64,000 nucleotides of DNA from Pseudoselenomonas ruminis (GCF_008271295.1 NZ_VTOY01000003.1:1-64000); one strand, 5' to 3'; counted from the stretch's first letter, positions 43,298 through 51,357 are shown. Numbers and translations are program-made. The notes: generated by a model not told the origin, from the sequence alone.

Positions 43298-44158
43298 ATG
43301 GCAGTTGATTATAAAGAGCTCAAAAAGGGTGGCTTCATGCGGCAGAGACAGAAGGATTGTTTTTCCATGCGCCTCAAGTCCGTGGGCGGTCACTTTACGG
43401 CGGCCCAGCTGGCCACCGTGCAGCAGGTGGCGGAGAAGTTCGGTCAGGGCTATGTGCATCTGACGAGCCGGCAGGGCATCGAAATTCCGTTCATCAACGT
43501 GCAGGATATTGATGACGTCAAGAAAGCCCTGAAAGCAGGCGGCGTGGAGGTAGGCGTCTGCGGCCCGCGCGTGCGCACGATTACGGCCTGCCAGGGAGCG
43601 GCGGTCTGCCCCTCCGGTCTCATCGATACGGTCAAGCTGGCCAATGAATTTGATAAGCGCTATGGCGGCCGCGAACTGCCGCATAAGTTTAAGTTCGGTT
43701 TCACGGGCTGTCACAACAACTGCCTGAAAGCTGAGGAAAACGATATGGGCATCAAGGGCGGCGTGCGGCCCGAATGGAAGTCAGCTGCCTGTATCTACTG
43801 CGGTGTCTGTGCGGCGGTTTGCCCCGAGAAGGCCATTGAAGTGGACAAGACGGCAAAAAAACTGTCACTTGATCTTGATAAGTGCGTCTACTGCGGCAAA
43901 TGCATCAAGAGCTGCCCAACCGATGCCTGGACAGGCGAGAATGGCTTTGTCGTTTCGTTTGGCGGGCTCTATGGCAACCGCATCGCCGTTGGCCGTCATT
44001 TCCTGCCGATTATTTTTGACGAAGAGAAACTCTATGAGATTGTCGATGTTGCCTTGAAATTCTTTGAGGACAACGCGAAGCCCAGTGAGCGGTTTGCCAA
44101 TTGCCTGGACCGCGTCGGCTGGGAGAAGTTTGAGCAGGCAGTGGAGGAAGTATTATGA
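43298..44158 (+). CDS. sir: Siroheme sulfite reductase with inserted ferredoxin domain
   Basis: The enzyme should reduce sulfite to sulfide. The 286-residue protein has the siroheme/4Fe-4S ligands C98-x5-C104 and C138-x3-C142 (TACQGAAVC and GCHNNC). Two further 4Fe-4S motifs follow, CIYCGVCAAVCP and CVYCGKCIKSCP. It is far shorter than CysI and resembles the small anaerobic sulfite/nitrite reductases (AsrC-like). In this cluster sulfite, not nitrite, is the sensible substrate. The TusA-like gene overlaps its stop by four bases. Confidence 0.88.
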   Translation: MAVDYKELKKGGFMRQRQKDCFSMRLKSVGGHFTAAQLATVQQVAEKFGQGYVHLTSRQGIEIPFINVQDIDDVKKALKAGGVEVGVCGPRVRTITACQGAAVCPSGLIDTVKLANEFDKRYGGRELPHKFKFGFTGCHNNCLKAEENDMGIKGGVRPEWKSAACIYCGVCAAVCPEKAIEVDKTAKKLSLDLDKCVYCGKCIKSCPTDAWTGENGFVVSFGGLYGNRIAVGRHFLPIIFDEEKLYEIVDVALKFFEDNAKPSERFANCLDRVGWEKFEQAVEEVL

Positions 44159-44409
44159 GTGAAGCATGGAAGATTGACGATACGATTGACATCACCGATG
44201 TCGTTTGTCCGATTACGTTCGTGAAGGTTAAGATGGCCCTCGAAGATTTGGACGATGGGCAGATACTGGGCGTTCACCTCAATGAAGGCGAGCCCATCCA
44301 GAACGTGCCGCGCAGCCTGAAGGATGAAGGGCATAAGGTCCTGTCGGTCAGTCAGGCTGCCGATGGCACCTATGACCTCGTCGTGCAAAAAGGCGGGCGG
44401 GAGTTATGA
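44155..44409 (+). CDS. TusA/SirA-family sulfur-transfer protein
   Basis: The 84-residue protein has the family's Cys-Pro motif near the N-terminus (Cys18-Pro19 in DITDVVCPIT). That Cys can carry persulfide sulfur. Between the sulfite reductase and MetY genes, with four-base overlaps on both sides, it probably shuttles sulfide or persulfide to the carrier system. The Wolinella cluster also contains a SirA-like gene, as far as I recall. Confidence 0.85.
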   Translation: MSEAWKIDDTIDITDVVCPITFVKVKMALEDLDDGQILGVHLNEGEPIQNVPRSLKDEGHKVLSVSQAADGTYDLVVQKGGREL

Positions 44410-45632
44410 GATTCACGACCCGGCTGCTGCATGATTCCTTCGCGCCCGATAAGGCGACGGGGGCGGTGACGCAGCCACTTTACCAAAGCACGGCGTTCTA
44501 TCAGGAAACGGCCGAGGATATGGAAAAGGTTTTTGCCGGGCGTAAGCCCGGTTTTGTCTACACGCGCGTCGGCAATCCGACGATTGCCAGCTTTGAGATG
44601 CGCATCCGTGCGCTCGAAGGCGGTGTCGGCGCAGTGGCCTGTGCCTCGGGCATGGCGGCCGTTTCGCAGGCGGTGCTCAACGTCGTCTCACAGGGCGATG
44701 AGATTGTGGCCTCGGGCGGCCTTTACGGCGGCACGAGCTCGATTTTCCGTGACCTTGCCGAATTCGGCATCACGGTGCGTTATGCCAAAGGCGATGCGCC
44801 AGCTGACTTTGAGGAACTGATCACGGAGCGCACGCGGCTCATCTATGTCGAGACCATTGGCAACCCAAAACTCAATGTCGTCGACATCAAGGCGCTGGCG
44901 GAACTTGCGCACAGCCATGAGATTCCGCTGTTTGTCGATAATACCGTCACGACGCCATATCTTTGTCGGCCGCTCGCGTTAGGCGCCGATGTCGTAATCC
45001 ATTCGACATCGAAATCACTGAATGGCAATGGCAATTCCGTTGGCGGCATCGTCGTAAGCGGCGGCCGTTTTAAATGGAATCCGGTGCGGTTTCCCAAGTT
45101 CCACGATTTCCAGTTCGGTCCGATGAGTTTCAGCGTGCGGCTGCGCATGCGCATGGTCACGGATTACGGCGGCTGCATGGCGCCCTTTAATGCCTATCTG
45201 ACGGGCATCGGGCTTGATACGCTGGCCTTGCGCCTGGATAGGGCCTGTACGAATGCGCTGGAACTGGCCAGGTTTTTGCAGGCGCAGGGGCTGGCGGTCA
45301 ATTATCCGGGGCTTGCTGACAGTCCCTGGCATGAGACGGCGGCCAAGCAGTTTGGCAACCATTTCGGCACGCTTTTGACCGTGCGGCTCGGCACCAAGGA
45401 AAAAGCGTACCGTTTCATCAACGCGCTGAACTATGCGCTCAATGTCTCGAATATCGGCGATGCGCGCACGCTTGTTGTCCACCCGGCTTCGACGATTTTT
45501 GCCCATGCGAGTGAGGAAGAAAAACAATATGCCGGCGTGACCGATGACCTCGTGCGCATAAGTACGGGGCTTGAGGATATTGAGGATTTACTGGAAGATT
45601 TTGGCCAGGCGCTGGCAAAGCTGGTGGAATGA
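44406..45632 (+). CDS. metY: MetY/Cys-Met metabolism PLP enzyme, probable O-acetylhomoserine sulfhydrylase
   Basis: The 408-residue fold-type I PLP enzyme has the Schiff-base Lys at 203 in HSTSKSLNG, ACASGMAAVSQAVL near 78-91, VETIGNP and the family's C-terminal RISTGLEDIEDLL. It should replace the acetyl group of O-acetylhomoserine (or O-acetylserine) with sulfur. In this cluster the sulfur donor is likely the carrier thiocarboxylate. Cystathionine synthase or lyase activity cannot be excluded from sequence, but the operon argues for MetY. It is the last gene of the cluster. Confidence 0.87.
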   Translation: MRFTTRLLHDSFAPDKATGAVTQPLYQSTAFYQETAEDMEKVFAGRKPGFVYTRVGNPTIASFEMRIRALEGGVGAVACASGMAAVSQAVLNVVSQGDEIVASGGLYGGTSSIFRDLAEFGITVRYAKGDAPADFEELITERTRLIYVETIGNPKLNVVDIKALAELAHSHEIPLFVDNTVTTPYLCRPLALGADVVIHSTSKSLNGNGNSVGGIVVSGGRFKWNPVRFPKFHDFQFGPMSFSVRLRMRMVTDYGGCMAPFNAYLTGIGLDTLALRLDRACTNALELARFLQAQGLAVNYPGLADSPWHETAAKQFGNHFGTLLTVRLGTKEKAYRFINALNYALNVSNIGDARTLVVHPASTIFAHASEEEKQYAGVTDDLVRISTGLEDIEDLLEDFGQALAKLVE

Positions 45633-45658
45633 GAGGCACGCTTAGAAATCGGTTTTGA

Positions 45659-45687
45659 TTGACAGACATACGCTTGTATGCTACCAT
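45659..45687 (+). promoter_or_regulatory. cysE promoter with palindrome in the spacer
   Basis: TTGACA and TACCAT are 17 bases apart. The perfect palindrome CATACGCTTGTATG (45667-45680) fills the spacer. Close relatives occupy the promoters near 46.87 and 48.73 kb. Confidence 0.6.
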
Positions 45688-45693
45688 GAAACA

Positions 45694-45765
45694 AGAATCC
45701 AATGAGTGGACAAATCAAAGGGTTCCGAATCCTGTTTTAGACAGGTTTTGGAACCCTTTTTGTAT
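45694..45765 (+). promoter_or_regulatory. Attenuator-like leader of cysE
   Basis: GAATCC (45695-45700) can pair with GGGTTC (45720-45725), enclosing a CCA/TGG mini-stem. That excludes the terminator formed by AAGGGTTCC and GGAACCCTT plus T-run. The layout is shared with the leader before the YeiH-type gene. Confidence 0.6.
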
Positions 45766-45798
45766 ATTATATGGATATTGCCAAGAAGGAGTATCAGC

Positions 45799-46755
45799 AT
45801 GAAGGACTATATTTCAACGGAGATACATGATATTACGAAAGATATATTGGCGGATTATGACAAGAAACGCCATATCGATAAACTCGACGTATTCAACCAG
45901 CCGGATACGAAGGTTATCTACGAGCTGATTCAGGAACTCGTGCGCGTGGCCTATCCGGGCTTTACGAAGGACAAGAGCTACCGTATCTACGATATCCGCA
46001 ACAACCTGTCGATGGTCATCGAGGATATCGCTTTCCGTCTCAACAAGCAGATTGCCATCGCCCTGCGCTATGGGGAGCATCCCGACGAGGAAAAACTCGA
46101 AGCGACGCGTCTGGAAGCGCAGAAGATAACGCTGGCGTTCCTGCGCCGCATTCCCGAGATTCGCGAGTATCTGGCGACCGATGTCGAGGCGGTCTTTGAT
46201 GGCGACCCCGCCGCTGAGAGCGCCGATGAAATCATCTTTGCCTATCCGGGACTCTACGCGATTACAATTTTCCGCTATGCGCATGTGCTCTATGAACTCG
46301 GCGTTCCGGTAATCCCGCGCATCATGACGGAGCTTGCTCACAGCAAGACGGGCATCGATATCAACCCGGGGGCGACGATTGGCAAGTACTTTATGATTGA
46401 CCACGGCACGGGCATCGTCATCGGCGAGACGACTGAGATTGGTGAACATGTCAAGGTCTATCAGGGTGTGACGCTCGGAGCCCTTTCGACCTCAGGCGGC
46501 CGCAAACTGTTCAACAAGAAACGCCATCCGACCATCGAGGATAATGTGACCATCTACTCAGGCGCATCGATTCTCGGCGGCGATACGGTCATTGGCAAAG
46601 GGGCGGTCATCGGCGGTAACGTATTCCTGACAAAGTCGATTGCGCCTGGTACCAAGGTCAGCGTCAAGAATCAGGAACTGCGCTATAATCAAGGCAAACG
46701 CGAAGTGCAGGAAATTGAGGCGTATCCTGATTCGGCTTGGTTTTATGTGATTTAA
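45799..46755 (+). CDS. cysE: Serine O-acetyltransferase
   Basis: The enzyme makes O-acetylserine, the carbon acceptor for cysteine. The 318-residue protein has an N-terminal helical domain and a left-handed beta-helix from about residue 185. The helix shows HSKTGIDINPGATIG (active-site His), IDHGTGIVIGETTEIG and LGALSTSGGRK. It is longer than E. coli CysE and resembles the EpsC/SatA form of anaerobes. AAGAAGGAG precedes the ATG at 45799; the longer in-frame reading passes through the terminator and was rejected. Confidence 0.92.
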   Translation: MKDYISTEIHDITKDILADYDKKRHIDKLDVFNQPDTKVIYELIQELVRVAYPGFTKDKSYRIYDIRNNLSMVIEDIAFRLNKQIAIALRYGEHPDEEKLEATRLEAQKITLAFLRRIPEIREYLATDVEAVFDGDPAAESADEIIFAYPGLYAITIFRYAHVLYELGVPVIPRIMTELAHSKTGIDINPGATIGKYFMIDHGTGIVIGETTEIGEHVKVYQGVTLGALSTSGGRKLFNKKRHPTIEDNVTIYSGASILGGDTVIGKGAVIGGNVFLTKSIAPGTKVSVKNQELRYNQGKREVQEIEAYPDSAWFYVI

Positions 46756-46765
46756 TATATGGGAG

Positions 46766-46803
46766 AATCCGCTGGCTCGGTATAGGGTTAGCGGATTTTT
46801 TTC
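46766..46803 (+). terminator. Intrinsic terminator after cysE
   Basis: AATCCGCT and AGCGGATT pair around a 16-base loop, then T-run. Confidence 0.8.
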
Positions 46804-46857
46804 TCAATAAACTGCAAGTTGCAGATGTAATAGGAGATGATATGCTATAAAACATAT

Positions 46858-46885
46858 TGACATAGTATGCATACGGTTGTATACT
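46858..46885 (+). promoter_or_regulatory. Promoter of the amino-acid-binding lipoprotein gene, with palindrome
   Basis: TTGACA and TATACT are 16 bases apart. CATACGGTTGTATA (46870-46883) lies in the spacer and matches the cysE palindrome at 12 of 14 bases. Confidence 0.6.
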
Positions 46886-46935
46886 TCTTTTAACATAACA
46901 ATGTTGCACTATATGTAGTTGCGGAGGTACACTGT

Positions 46936-47739
46936 ATGAGAAAAACTATCCTTTTAATACTTACGATTGTGTTTGCTGCGGCGGCGGTATTTAGTGGCTG
47001 CGCCAATGACCAGCAGGCAGTGAGCTCTGGGGAGCAGGGGCAAAGACCGGTGCTCAAGGTAGGCATGGATGCAAGCTATCCGCCGTTTGGTTCACAGGAC
47101 TCGGCATCTAATGACTATGTTGGCTTTGACGTGGATATCATCAAGGCGATTGGCGAGGTTGAGGGCTTTGATGTGTCCATCAGCAATCGCGCATTCGATG
47201 GCTTGATTCCCGCGTTGCAGTCGAGGGATATCGATGTGGCAATCAACGATATTACCATTACCGATGAGCGCAAGAAGAATGTAGATTTCACCGAACGCTA
47301 TTACATTGCCGGTCTGGGCGTAGTGGTGAAGGCCGACAACGATACGATCAAGACGGCCAAAGACCTTGAGGGCAAGAAACTCGGCGTATCAATCGGTTCG
47401 ACGGGCGAGGAAGCGGCTCGCAAGATTCCAGGGGCTGATGTCCGTGTGTTCAATGCCATCAACGAGGCGTTCCTCGAGGTACAGAATGGCGGGGTGGATG
47501 CTGTCATCAACGACATCCCGACGAATGAATATTATGTGAGTCATACGAACAACAAGAATGTCCGCGTAGCCGAAGTCGCATTGACGCAGGAAGATCTCGG
47601 CATTGCAGTCCTCAAAGGCAATACTGAGGTGTTGCAGAAATTGAACGATGGCCTGGCAACTATCAAGAAAAACGGCAAGTTCCGTGAAATCTATCAGAAA
47701 TGGTTTGGCAAGGAACCGCCGCAGGAATTGCTGCAGTAA
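46936..47739 (+). CDS. Amino-acid (probably cystine-type) ABC transporter binding lipoprotein, without permease
   Basis: The 267-residue family 3 solute-binding protein has a signal peptide with lipobox FSGC. The mature domain shows LKVGMDASYPPFG, YVGFDVDIIKAIGE, ITITDERKKNVDFTERYY and GVSIGSTGEEAA. The ligand pocket region fits polar amino acids. No permease or ATPase gene is nearby, so it must share a transporter encoded elsewhere. Its place among sulfur genes and its shared promoter palindrome suggest cystine, cysteine or methionine; that is inference. Confidence 0.82.
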   Translation: MRKTILLILTIVFAAAAVFSGCANDQQAVSSGEQGQRPVLKVGMDASYPPFGSQDSASNDYVGFDVDIIKAIGEVEGFDVSISNRAFDGLIPALQSRDIDVAINDITITDERKKNVDFTERYYIAGLGVVVKADNDTIKTAKDLEGKKLGVSIGSTGEEAARKIPGADVRVFNAINEAFLEVQNGGVDAVINDIPTNEYYVSHTNNKNVRVAEVALTQEDLGIAVLKGNTEVLQKLNDGLATIKKNGKFREIYQKWFGKEPPQELLQ

Positions 47740-47760
47740 GCTCGCGGAGGGAGGATAACC

Positions 47761-48705
47761 ATGAATACGATAGCAGAATATTTGCAGGAATATCCCCTCA
47801 TCGTGCTGGATGGTGCCTTTGGGACGGAACTGGCCCGGCGTGGCTTTGATACGAATGATGAACTCTGGTCGGCTAAGGCGCTGTTTGAGCAGCCGGAGCT
47901 TGTGCGGGCAGTACATCATGACTACTATGCGGCCGGTGCCGATATTTCCACGAGTGCAAGCTATCAGGCGACTGTTGAGGGCTTTGAGAAGAAGGGCTTT
48001 ACGCGTGAGCAGGCCAGGGAGCTAATCACGCGTTCGGTGCGCTTGGTACAGGAAGCCCGTGATGATTATTGGCAGGCGACTGCGGAGGCGGGAAAGCGGC
48101 CGCGTCCGCTAGTTGCAGCCTCCGTTGGTCCATATGGTGCGTATTTGGCAGATGGCTCGGAGTACCGTGGCGACTACTCGGCCAGCCGTGCCGAGCTGGC
48201 GGATTTTCATGCCGAACGGCTCGCTATCCTCGTCGCGGCTGCGCCGGATATCCTGGCCTGTGAGACTTTGCCGCTCTTCTCTGAGGCCGAGGCAATCCTG
48301 GCGGATTTACAGCGTTATCCTGCGGCGGGGGCCTGGATTTCTTTCTCGTGCTGTGATGAGGTGCATACTTGTGGCGGGGATGATATAGCGGATTGTGCGC
48401 GTTTCCTCGACAAGCAGGAACAGGTAGCGGCTATTGGCATCAACTGTACGGCGCCGCAGCATGTGGCAGGTCTTATCCGCCGCATCCGTGAGCAGACAGA
48501 CAAGCCGGTCGTCGTCTACCCGAATACGGGCGAGACCTACGATGCGGTGACGAAGACCTGGCATGGCAGTGCGACGCCATATCGTGAATTCGTGCGGCAG
48601 TGGTATGAGGCAGGGGCTCGTCTCATCGGCGGCTGTTGCCGCACGACGCCGGATGATATTCGCGGCATTGCCGCGCTGCGGCAGTCGTTGCAGGAGAAAA
48701 AATAA
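47761..48705 (+). CDS. mmuM: Homocysteine S-methyltransferase
   Basis: The enzyme methylates homocysteine with S-methylmethionine or S-adenosylmethionine, giving methionine. The 314-residue barrel has LDGAFGTELARRG near 15-27, TSASYQATVEGF, the zinc Cys in GINCTAP and the Cys pair in IGGCCRTTPDDI. These are the complete zinc site. It follows the binding-protein gene by 21 bases. It would complete the step from carrier-derived homocysteine to methionine without cobalamin or folate. Confidence 0.9.
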   Translation: MNTIAEYLQEYPLIVLDGAFGTELARRGFDTNDELWSAKALFEQPELVRAVHHDYYAAGADISTSASYQATVEGFEKKGFTREQARELITRSVRLVQEARDDYWQATAEAGKRPRPLVAASVGPYGAYLADGSEYRGDYSASRAELADFHAERLAILVAAAPDILACETLPLFSEAEAILADLQRYPAAGAWISFSCCDEVHTCGGDDIADCARFLDKQEQVAAIGINCTAPQHVAGLIRRIREQTDKPVVVYPNTGETYDAVTKTWHGSATPYREFVRQWYEAGARLIGGCCRTTPDDIRGIAALRQSLQEKK

Positions 48706-48712
48706 AAACATA

Positions 48713-48741
48713 TTGACTATATATGCATGGTATGATATAGT
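48713..48741 (+). promoter_or_regulatory. Promoter of the YeiH-type gene
   Basis: TTGACT and TATAGT are 17 bases apart. CATGGTATGATATA (48726-48739) occupies the position of the palindrome in the two preceding promoters but matches it weakly. Confidence 0.6.
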
Positions 48742-48753
48742 ATCAGCAACGAT

Positions 48754-48836
48754 AGGAACTGACCAAAAAATTGGAGGTTCCAAGGACAGTGAAGCTTTGG
48801 GCTGGAGACTGTCCTTGGAACCTCTTTTTGTTTCTA
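48754..48836 (+). promoter_or_regulatory. Attenuator-like leader of the YeiH-type gene
   Basis: GGAAC-tga-CCAA pairs with TTGG-a-G-GTTCC (48755-48781). The alternative is a long terminator: GAGGTTCCAAGGACAGT (48774-48790) with ACTGTCCTTGGAACCTC, then five T. The two folds exclude each other. The cysE leader has the same plan. Confidence 0.65.
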
Positions 48837-48895
48837 TCAGCAATTATCTTTATTTTTCGTCAAGGATTGAGCTCGTAAGAAAGGAGTGGATTGGT

Positions 48896-50380
48896 ATGAC
48901 AGCAGAACCGCATGAACTGCTTGTACAGAAACCGGGATTTTTTAGGAGTGAAGATTGGTGGGCCGTATGGCTGGGACTTTTAATCGTTGCCTTGGGGGCA
49001 GGACAGGCAGCAGGCGTTGATCTTTTGGGCTGGGTCGCCAAGTACAATGTCTGGTCGGATATCGGCAAGGCCGTGGCCCCGAATTCCAAGGAATTTGCTT
49101 TCCTCGGGGGCTTTGGCTCGATGCTGGCGACATACTTGTTCCTGCTCAGCCTCACGACGGCAGGAGCGTACTTCATGGGAAGTTCGGTCAAGCGCTTTGT
49201 TGCCGGTTTTACGATTCTCTACTGGGTAACAGTGGCTGCTAATACTGCTGGCAACTTTGCGTATCTGGCAGCTACGCCGAACAATCTGGAGAAGTTTGGT
49301 ATCGGCTGGTCATTGGGCCTCGGTGAGCTCGGCTTTGTCATTGCCCTGGTGCTTGGCCTTATCATCGGGAATTTCTTTCCGAAGACTGCGGCCTTTCTGT
49401 CCACAGCTACCAAGCCGGAGTGGTATATCAAAACAGGTATCGTGATCTTAGGCATGACGATTGCCATCAAGACCGTCGGTGCGATGGGGCTGGCGAGTAC
49501 CGTTATCTTCCGCGGTATCTGTGCGGTGGTTGAGGCGTATCTGATTTACTGGCCAGTCGTTTATATCATTGCCCGCAAGTTCTTCAAGTTCACGCCGGAA
49601 TGGGCGGCACCGATGGCTTCTGGCATTTCCATCTGCGGTGTGGCAGCTGCGATTGCCACGGGCAGTGCCATCCGGGCCCGGGCAATCGTGCCGACGGTGC
49701 TTTCTTCGGTCATCATCGTATTCGTGGCCGTGGAACTTTTGATCCTGCCGTGGATTGCCACGACGTTTTTTGCGGATGACCCGCTGGTTGCTGGCGCCTG
49801 GATGGGACTGGCAGTCAAGAGTGATGGCGGTGCGATTGCGTCCGGTGCCATCACCGATTCGCTGATTCGTGCCAAGGCACTGGCCGAGTATGGCGTAAAC
49901 TATCAGGAGGGCTGGACGCTGATGGCGGCAACGACGGCCAAGGTGTTCATCGATGTATTTATCGGTATTTGGGCGTTTGTACTGGCCGTTGTCTGGTCGG
50001 TATACCAGATTGGCGCGAAACGCAGCGAAGGCAAATCCTACAAGGTTTCGTTCCGTGAGATTGGCGATCGTTTCCCGAAATTCCTGATTGGATTCCTGGT
50101 GGTATTCGGCGGTGTGTTCCTTTGGGGCATCACGAATCCCGATATCGTAAAAGCTGCTGGGGCCGGTGCCGGACAGGCCAACCTGCTGCGCAGCATCTTC
50201 TTTGGTCTCTGCTTCTTCTCGATTGGCCTCATCACCAATGTGCGCAAGCTGTGGGCGGAGGGCCTTGGCCGCATAGTCGGTGTCTATGCCATCGCGTTGT
50301 TCGGCTTTATCCTTTGGGTAGGCCTGGGCATTTCGTATCTGTTCTACCATGGCATCCTGCCGCCAGTAGTTGGTTCGTAA
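48896..50380 (+). CDS. YeiH/UPF0324-type putative sulfate exporter
   Basis: The 494-residue membrane protein belongs to the family annotated as putative sulfate (or sulfonate) exporters. About 11-12 helices are predicted. Recognisable parts are GIVILGMTIAIKTVGAMG, GISICGVAAAIATGSAI and DGGAIASGAITDSLI. It is longer than E. coli YeiH (about 350 residues), with an extra N-terminal part containing two to three helices. Its position after a sulfur-linked attenuator supports a role in sulfur balance; its substrate is unproven. AAGGAGTGG precedes the ATG. A long in-frame extension upstream crosses the terminator and was rejected. Confidence 0.85.
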   Translation: MTAEPHELLVQKPGFFRSEDWWAVWLGLLIVALGAGQAAGVDLLGWVAKYNVWSDIGKAVAPNSKEFAFLGGFGSMLATYLFLLSLTTAGAYFMGSSVKRFVAGFTILYWVTVAANTAGNFAYLAATPNNLEKFGIGWSLGLGELGFVIALVLGLIIGNFFPKTAAFLSTATKPEWYIKTGIVILGMTIAIKTVGAMGLASTVIFRGICAVVEAYLIYWPVVYIIARKFFKFTPEWAAPMASGISICGVAAAIATGSAIRARAIVPTVLSSVIIVFVAVELLILPWIATTFFADDPLVAGAWMGLAVKSDGGAIASGAITDSLIRAKALAEYGVNYQEGWTLMAATTAKVFIDVFIGIWAFVLAVVWSVYQIGAKRSEGKSYKVSFREIGDRFPKFLIGFLVVFGGVFLWGITNPDIVKAAGAGAGQANLLRSIFFGLCFFSIGLITNVRKLWAEGLGRIVGVYAIALFGFILWVGLGISYLFYHGILPPVVGS

Positions 50381-50399
50381 ACAGAAAGGATGAGATATC

Positions 50400-50588
50400 A
50401 TGAGTGATCTTGCCATCAAAAACAGAACTGCAGACGTGGAAACAAGCGGTTATGAAGAACATCCGGAACTTATCCAGCAGAATGCAGAATGGACGGATCT
50501 TTCGCCGGTTGAGGTGAAACTGTGCGGGATATCGTTGGGGTTAGGCTTGATTTTGTTGGGCATATTCCTGTATGCATTCCGAGGCTGA
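50400..50588 (+). CDS. Small single-helix membrane protein next to the YeiH-type exporter
   Basis: The 62-residue product has an acidic soluble part (1-38) and one C-terminal helix (about 41-60, GISLGLGLILLGIFLYAF). It starts 20 bases after the exporter gene with GAAAGGATGAG upstream and ends before a strong terminator, so the two genes share a transcript. A small accessory subunit of the transporter is the simplest idea. I know no family name. Confidence 0.7.
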   Translation: MSDLAIKNRTADVETSGYEEHPELIQQNAEWTDLSPVEVKLCGISLGLGLILLGIFLYAFRG

Positions 50589-50597
50589 AAGTAGTTG

Positions 50598-50650
50598 GGA
50601 GCACCAAGAGGGGGCTGTTGTCTAGACAACAGCCCCCTTTTGGTGCTCCG
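50598..50650. terminator. Bidirectional terminator between convergent genes
   Basis: A stem of about 24 bp starts GGAGCACCAA and ends TTGGTGCTCC, with the middle AGGGGGCTGTTGTC nearly perfect. Confidence 0.88.
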
Positions 50651-50678
50651 TTAGTTTGAAAGGAAACGGCAGTTTTGC

Positions 50679-50690
50679 TTGACCGGTCAA
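50679..50690. repeat. Dispersed palindrome TTGACCGGTCAA
   Basis: The palindrome overlaps the stop codon of the minus-strand gene that ends at 50687. Confidence 0.75.
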
Positions 50691-51247
50691 AAATAGATAC
50701 GGGAAAGGTCAAGCAGTCCGTCTTTTAACAGATGGGTAAATTCCGCTTCGGAAATATTTTCGGCATAGGCGGAGAACAGCATGCCATCCTGCTGCCAATA
50801 GGCGGCATAACCATCATGACAAGCTTTGGATTCAGCGGGAACTTTTGCCATAAATACCGTTGTGTCGTCGATATTGCGCTGCAGCCATTTTACGCCGTAG
50901 ATGCCGCTGATATCTTTGGTCTGCTGGCGTTTGGCCGGTGCGGTGCGCAGGGTCAGCGTCTTGCCTGGCTCACCATCGCGGGTATAGCGGATGTCTACCA
51001 GATTTTTGCTGATGACAAAGGCGTTGGAGACATGATAGCCGGAGATTTCCGGCAGGTACAATGGGGTAAAGCCGGCTGCCTGGGAGGCTTCGTGAACCGA
51101 AGCGTATTCGACCATCGGATTTGGCATACCGACAGCTGGCGAAGCACTTTTGGCAGCGGCGCTGCCAAAACTTCCCGATGCGAGCAGGCAGGCAGCAAGT
51201 AGAGCGGCCGCGTGCTTTTTTGAGGCAGAAACGATGGGTTCCATCAT
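50687..51247 (-). CDS. Exported protein of unknown function, DUF4367-like
   Basis: The 186-residue protein has a signal peptide (KKHAAALLAACLLASGSFGSAAA) and a mature domain with GFTPLYLPEISGYHVSNAFV followed by LVDIRYT. This pattern, a Pro-rich loop and then beta strands, recalls the DUF4367 fold seen in exported Firmicute proteins. It has no catalytic motif. AAAAGGAGTG lies before the chosen ATG on the minus strand. TTGACT and TATAAT 16 bases apart lie upstream, so it has its own promoter. Confidence 0.72.
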   Translation of the reverse strand: MMEPIVSASKKHAAALLAACLLASGSFGSAAAKSASPAVGMPNPMVEYASVHEASQAAGFTPLYLPEISGYHVSNAFVISKNLVDIRYTRDGEPGKTLTLRTAPAKRQQTKDISGIYGVKWLQRNIDDTTVFMAKVPAESKACHDGYAAYWQQDGMLFSAYAENISEAEFTHLLKDGLLDLSRIYF

Positions 51248-51357
51248 AAAATCACTCCTTTTACGGAAAACGTATTGTTTAATAGGATACCTCATTATAA
51301 CACAATAGTTGAGTGAGTCAATATTTTTATGAAGGACAATATGAGATTTGTTTGTGG

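Noticed and set aside
48563-48895. In-frame upstream extension of the YeiH-type gene
   Set aside because: It overlaps mmuM and crosses the leader terminator; the ATG at 48896 has a good ribosome site.
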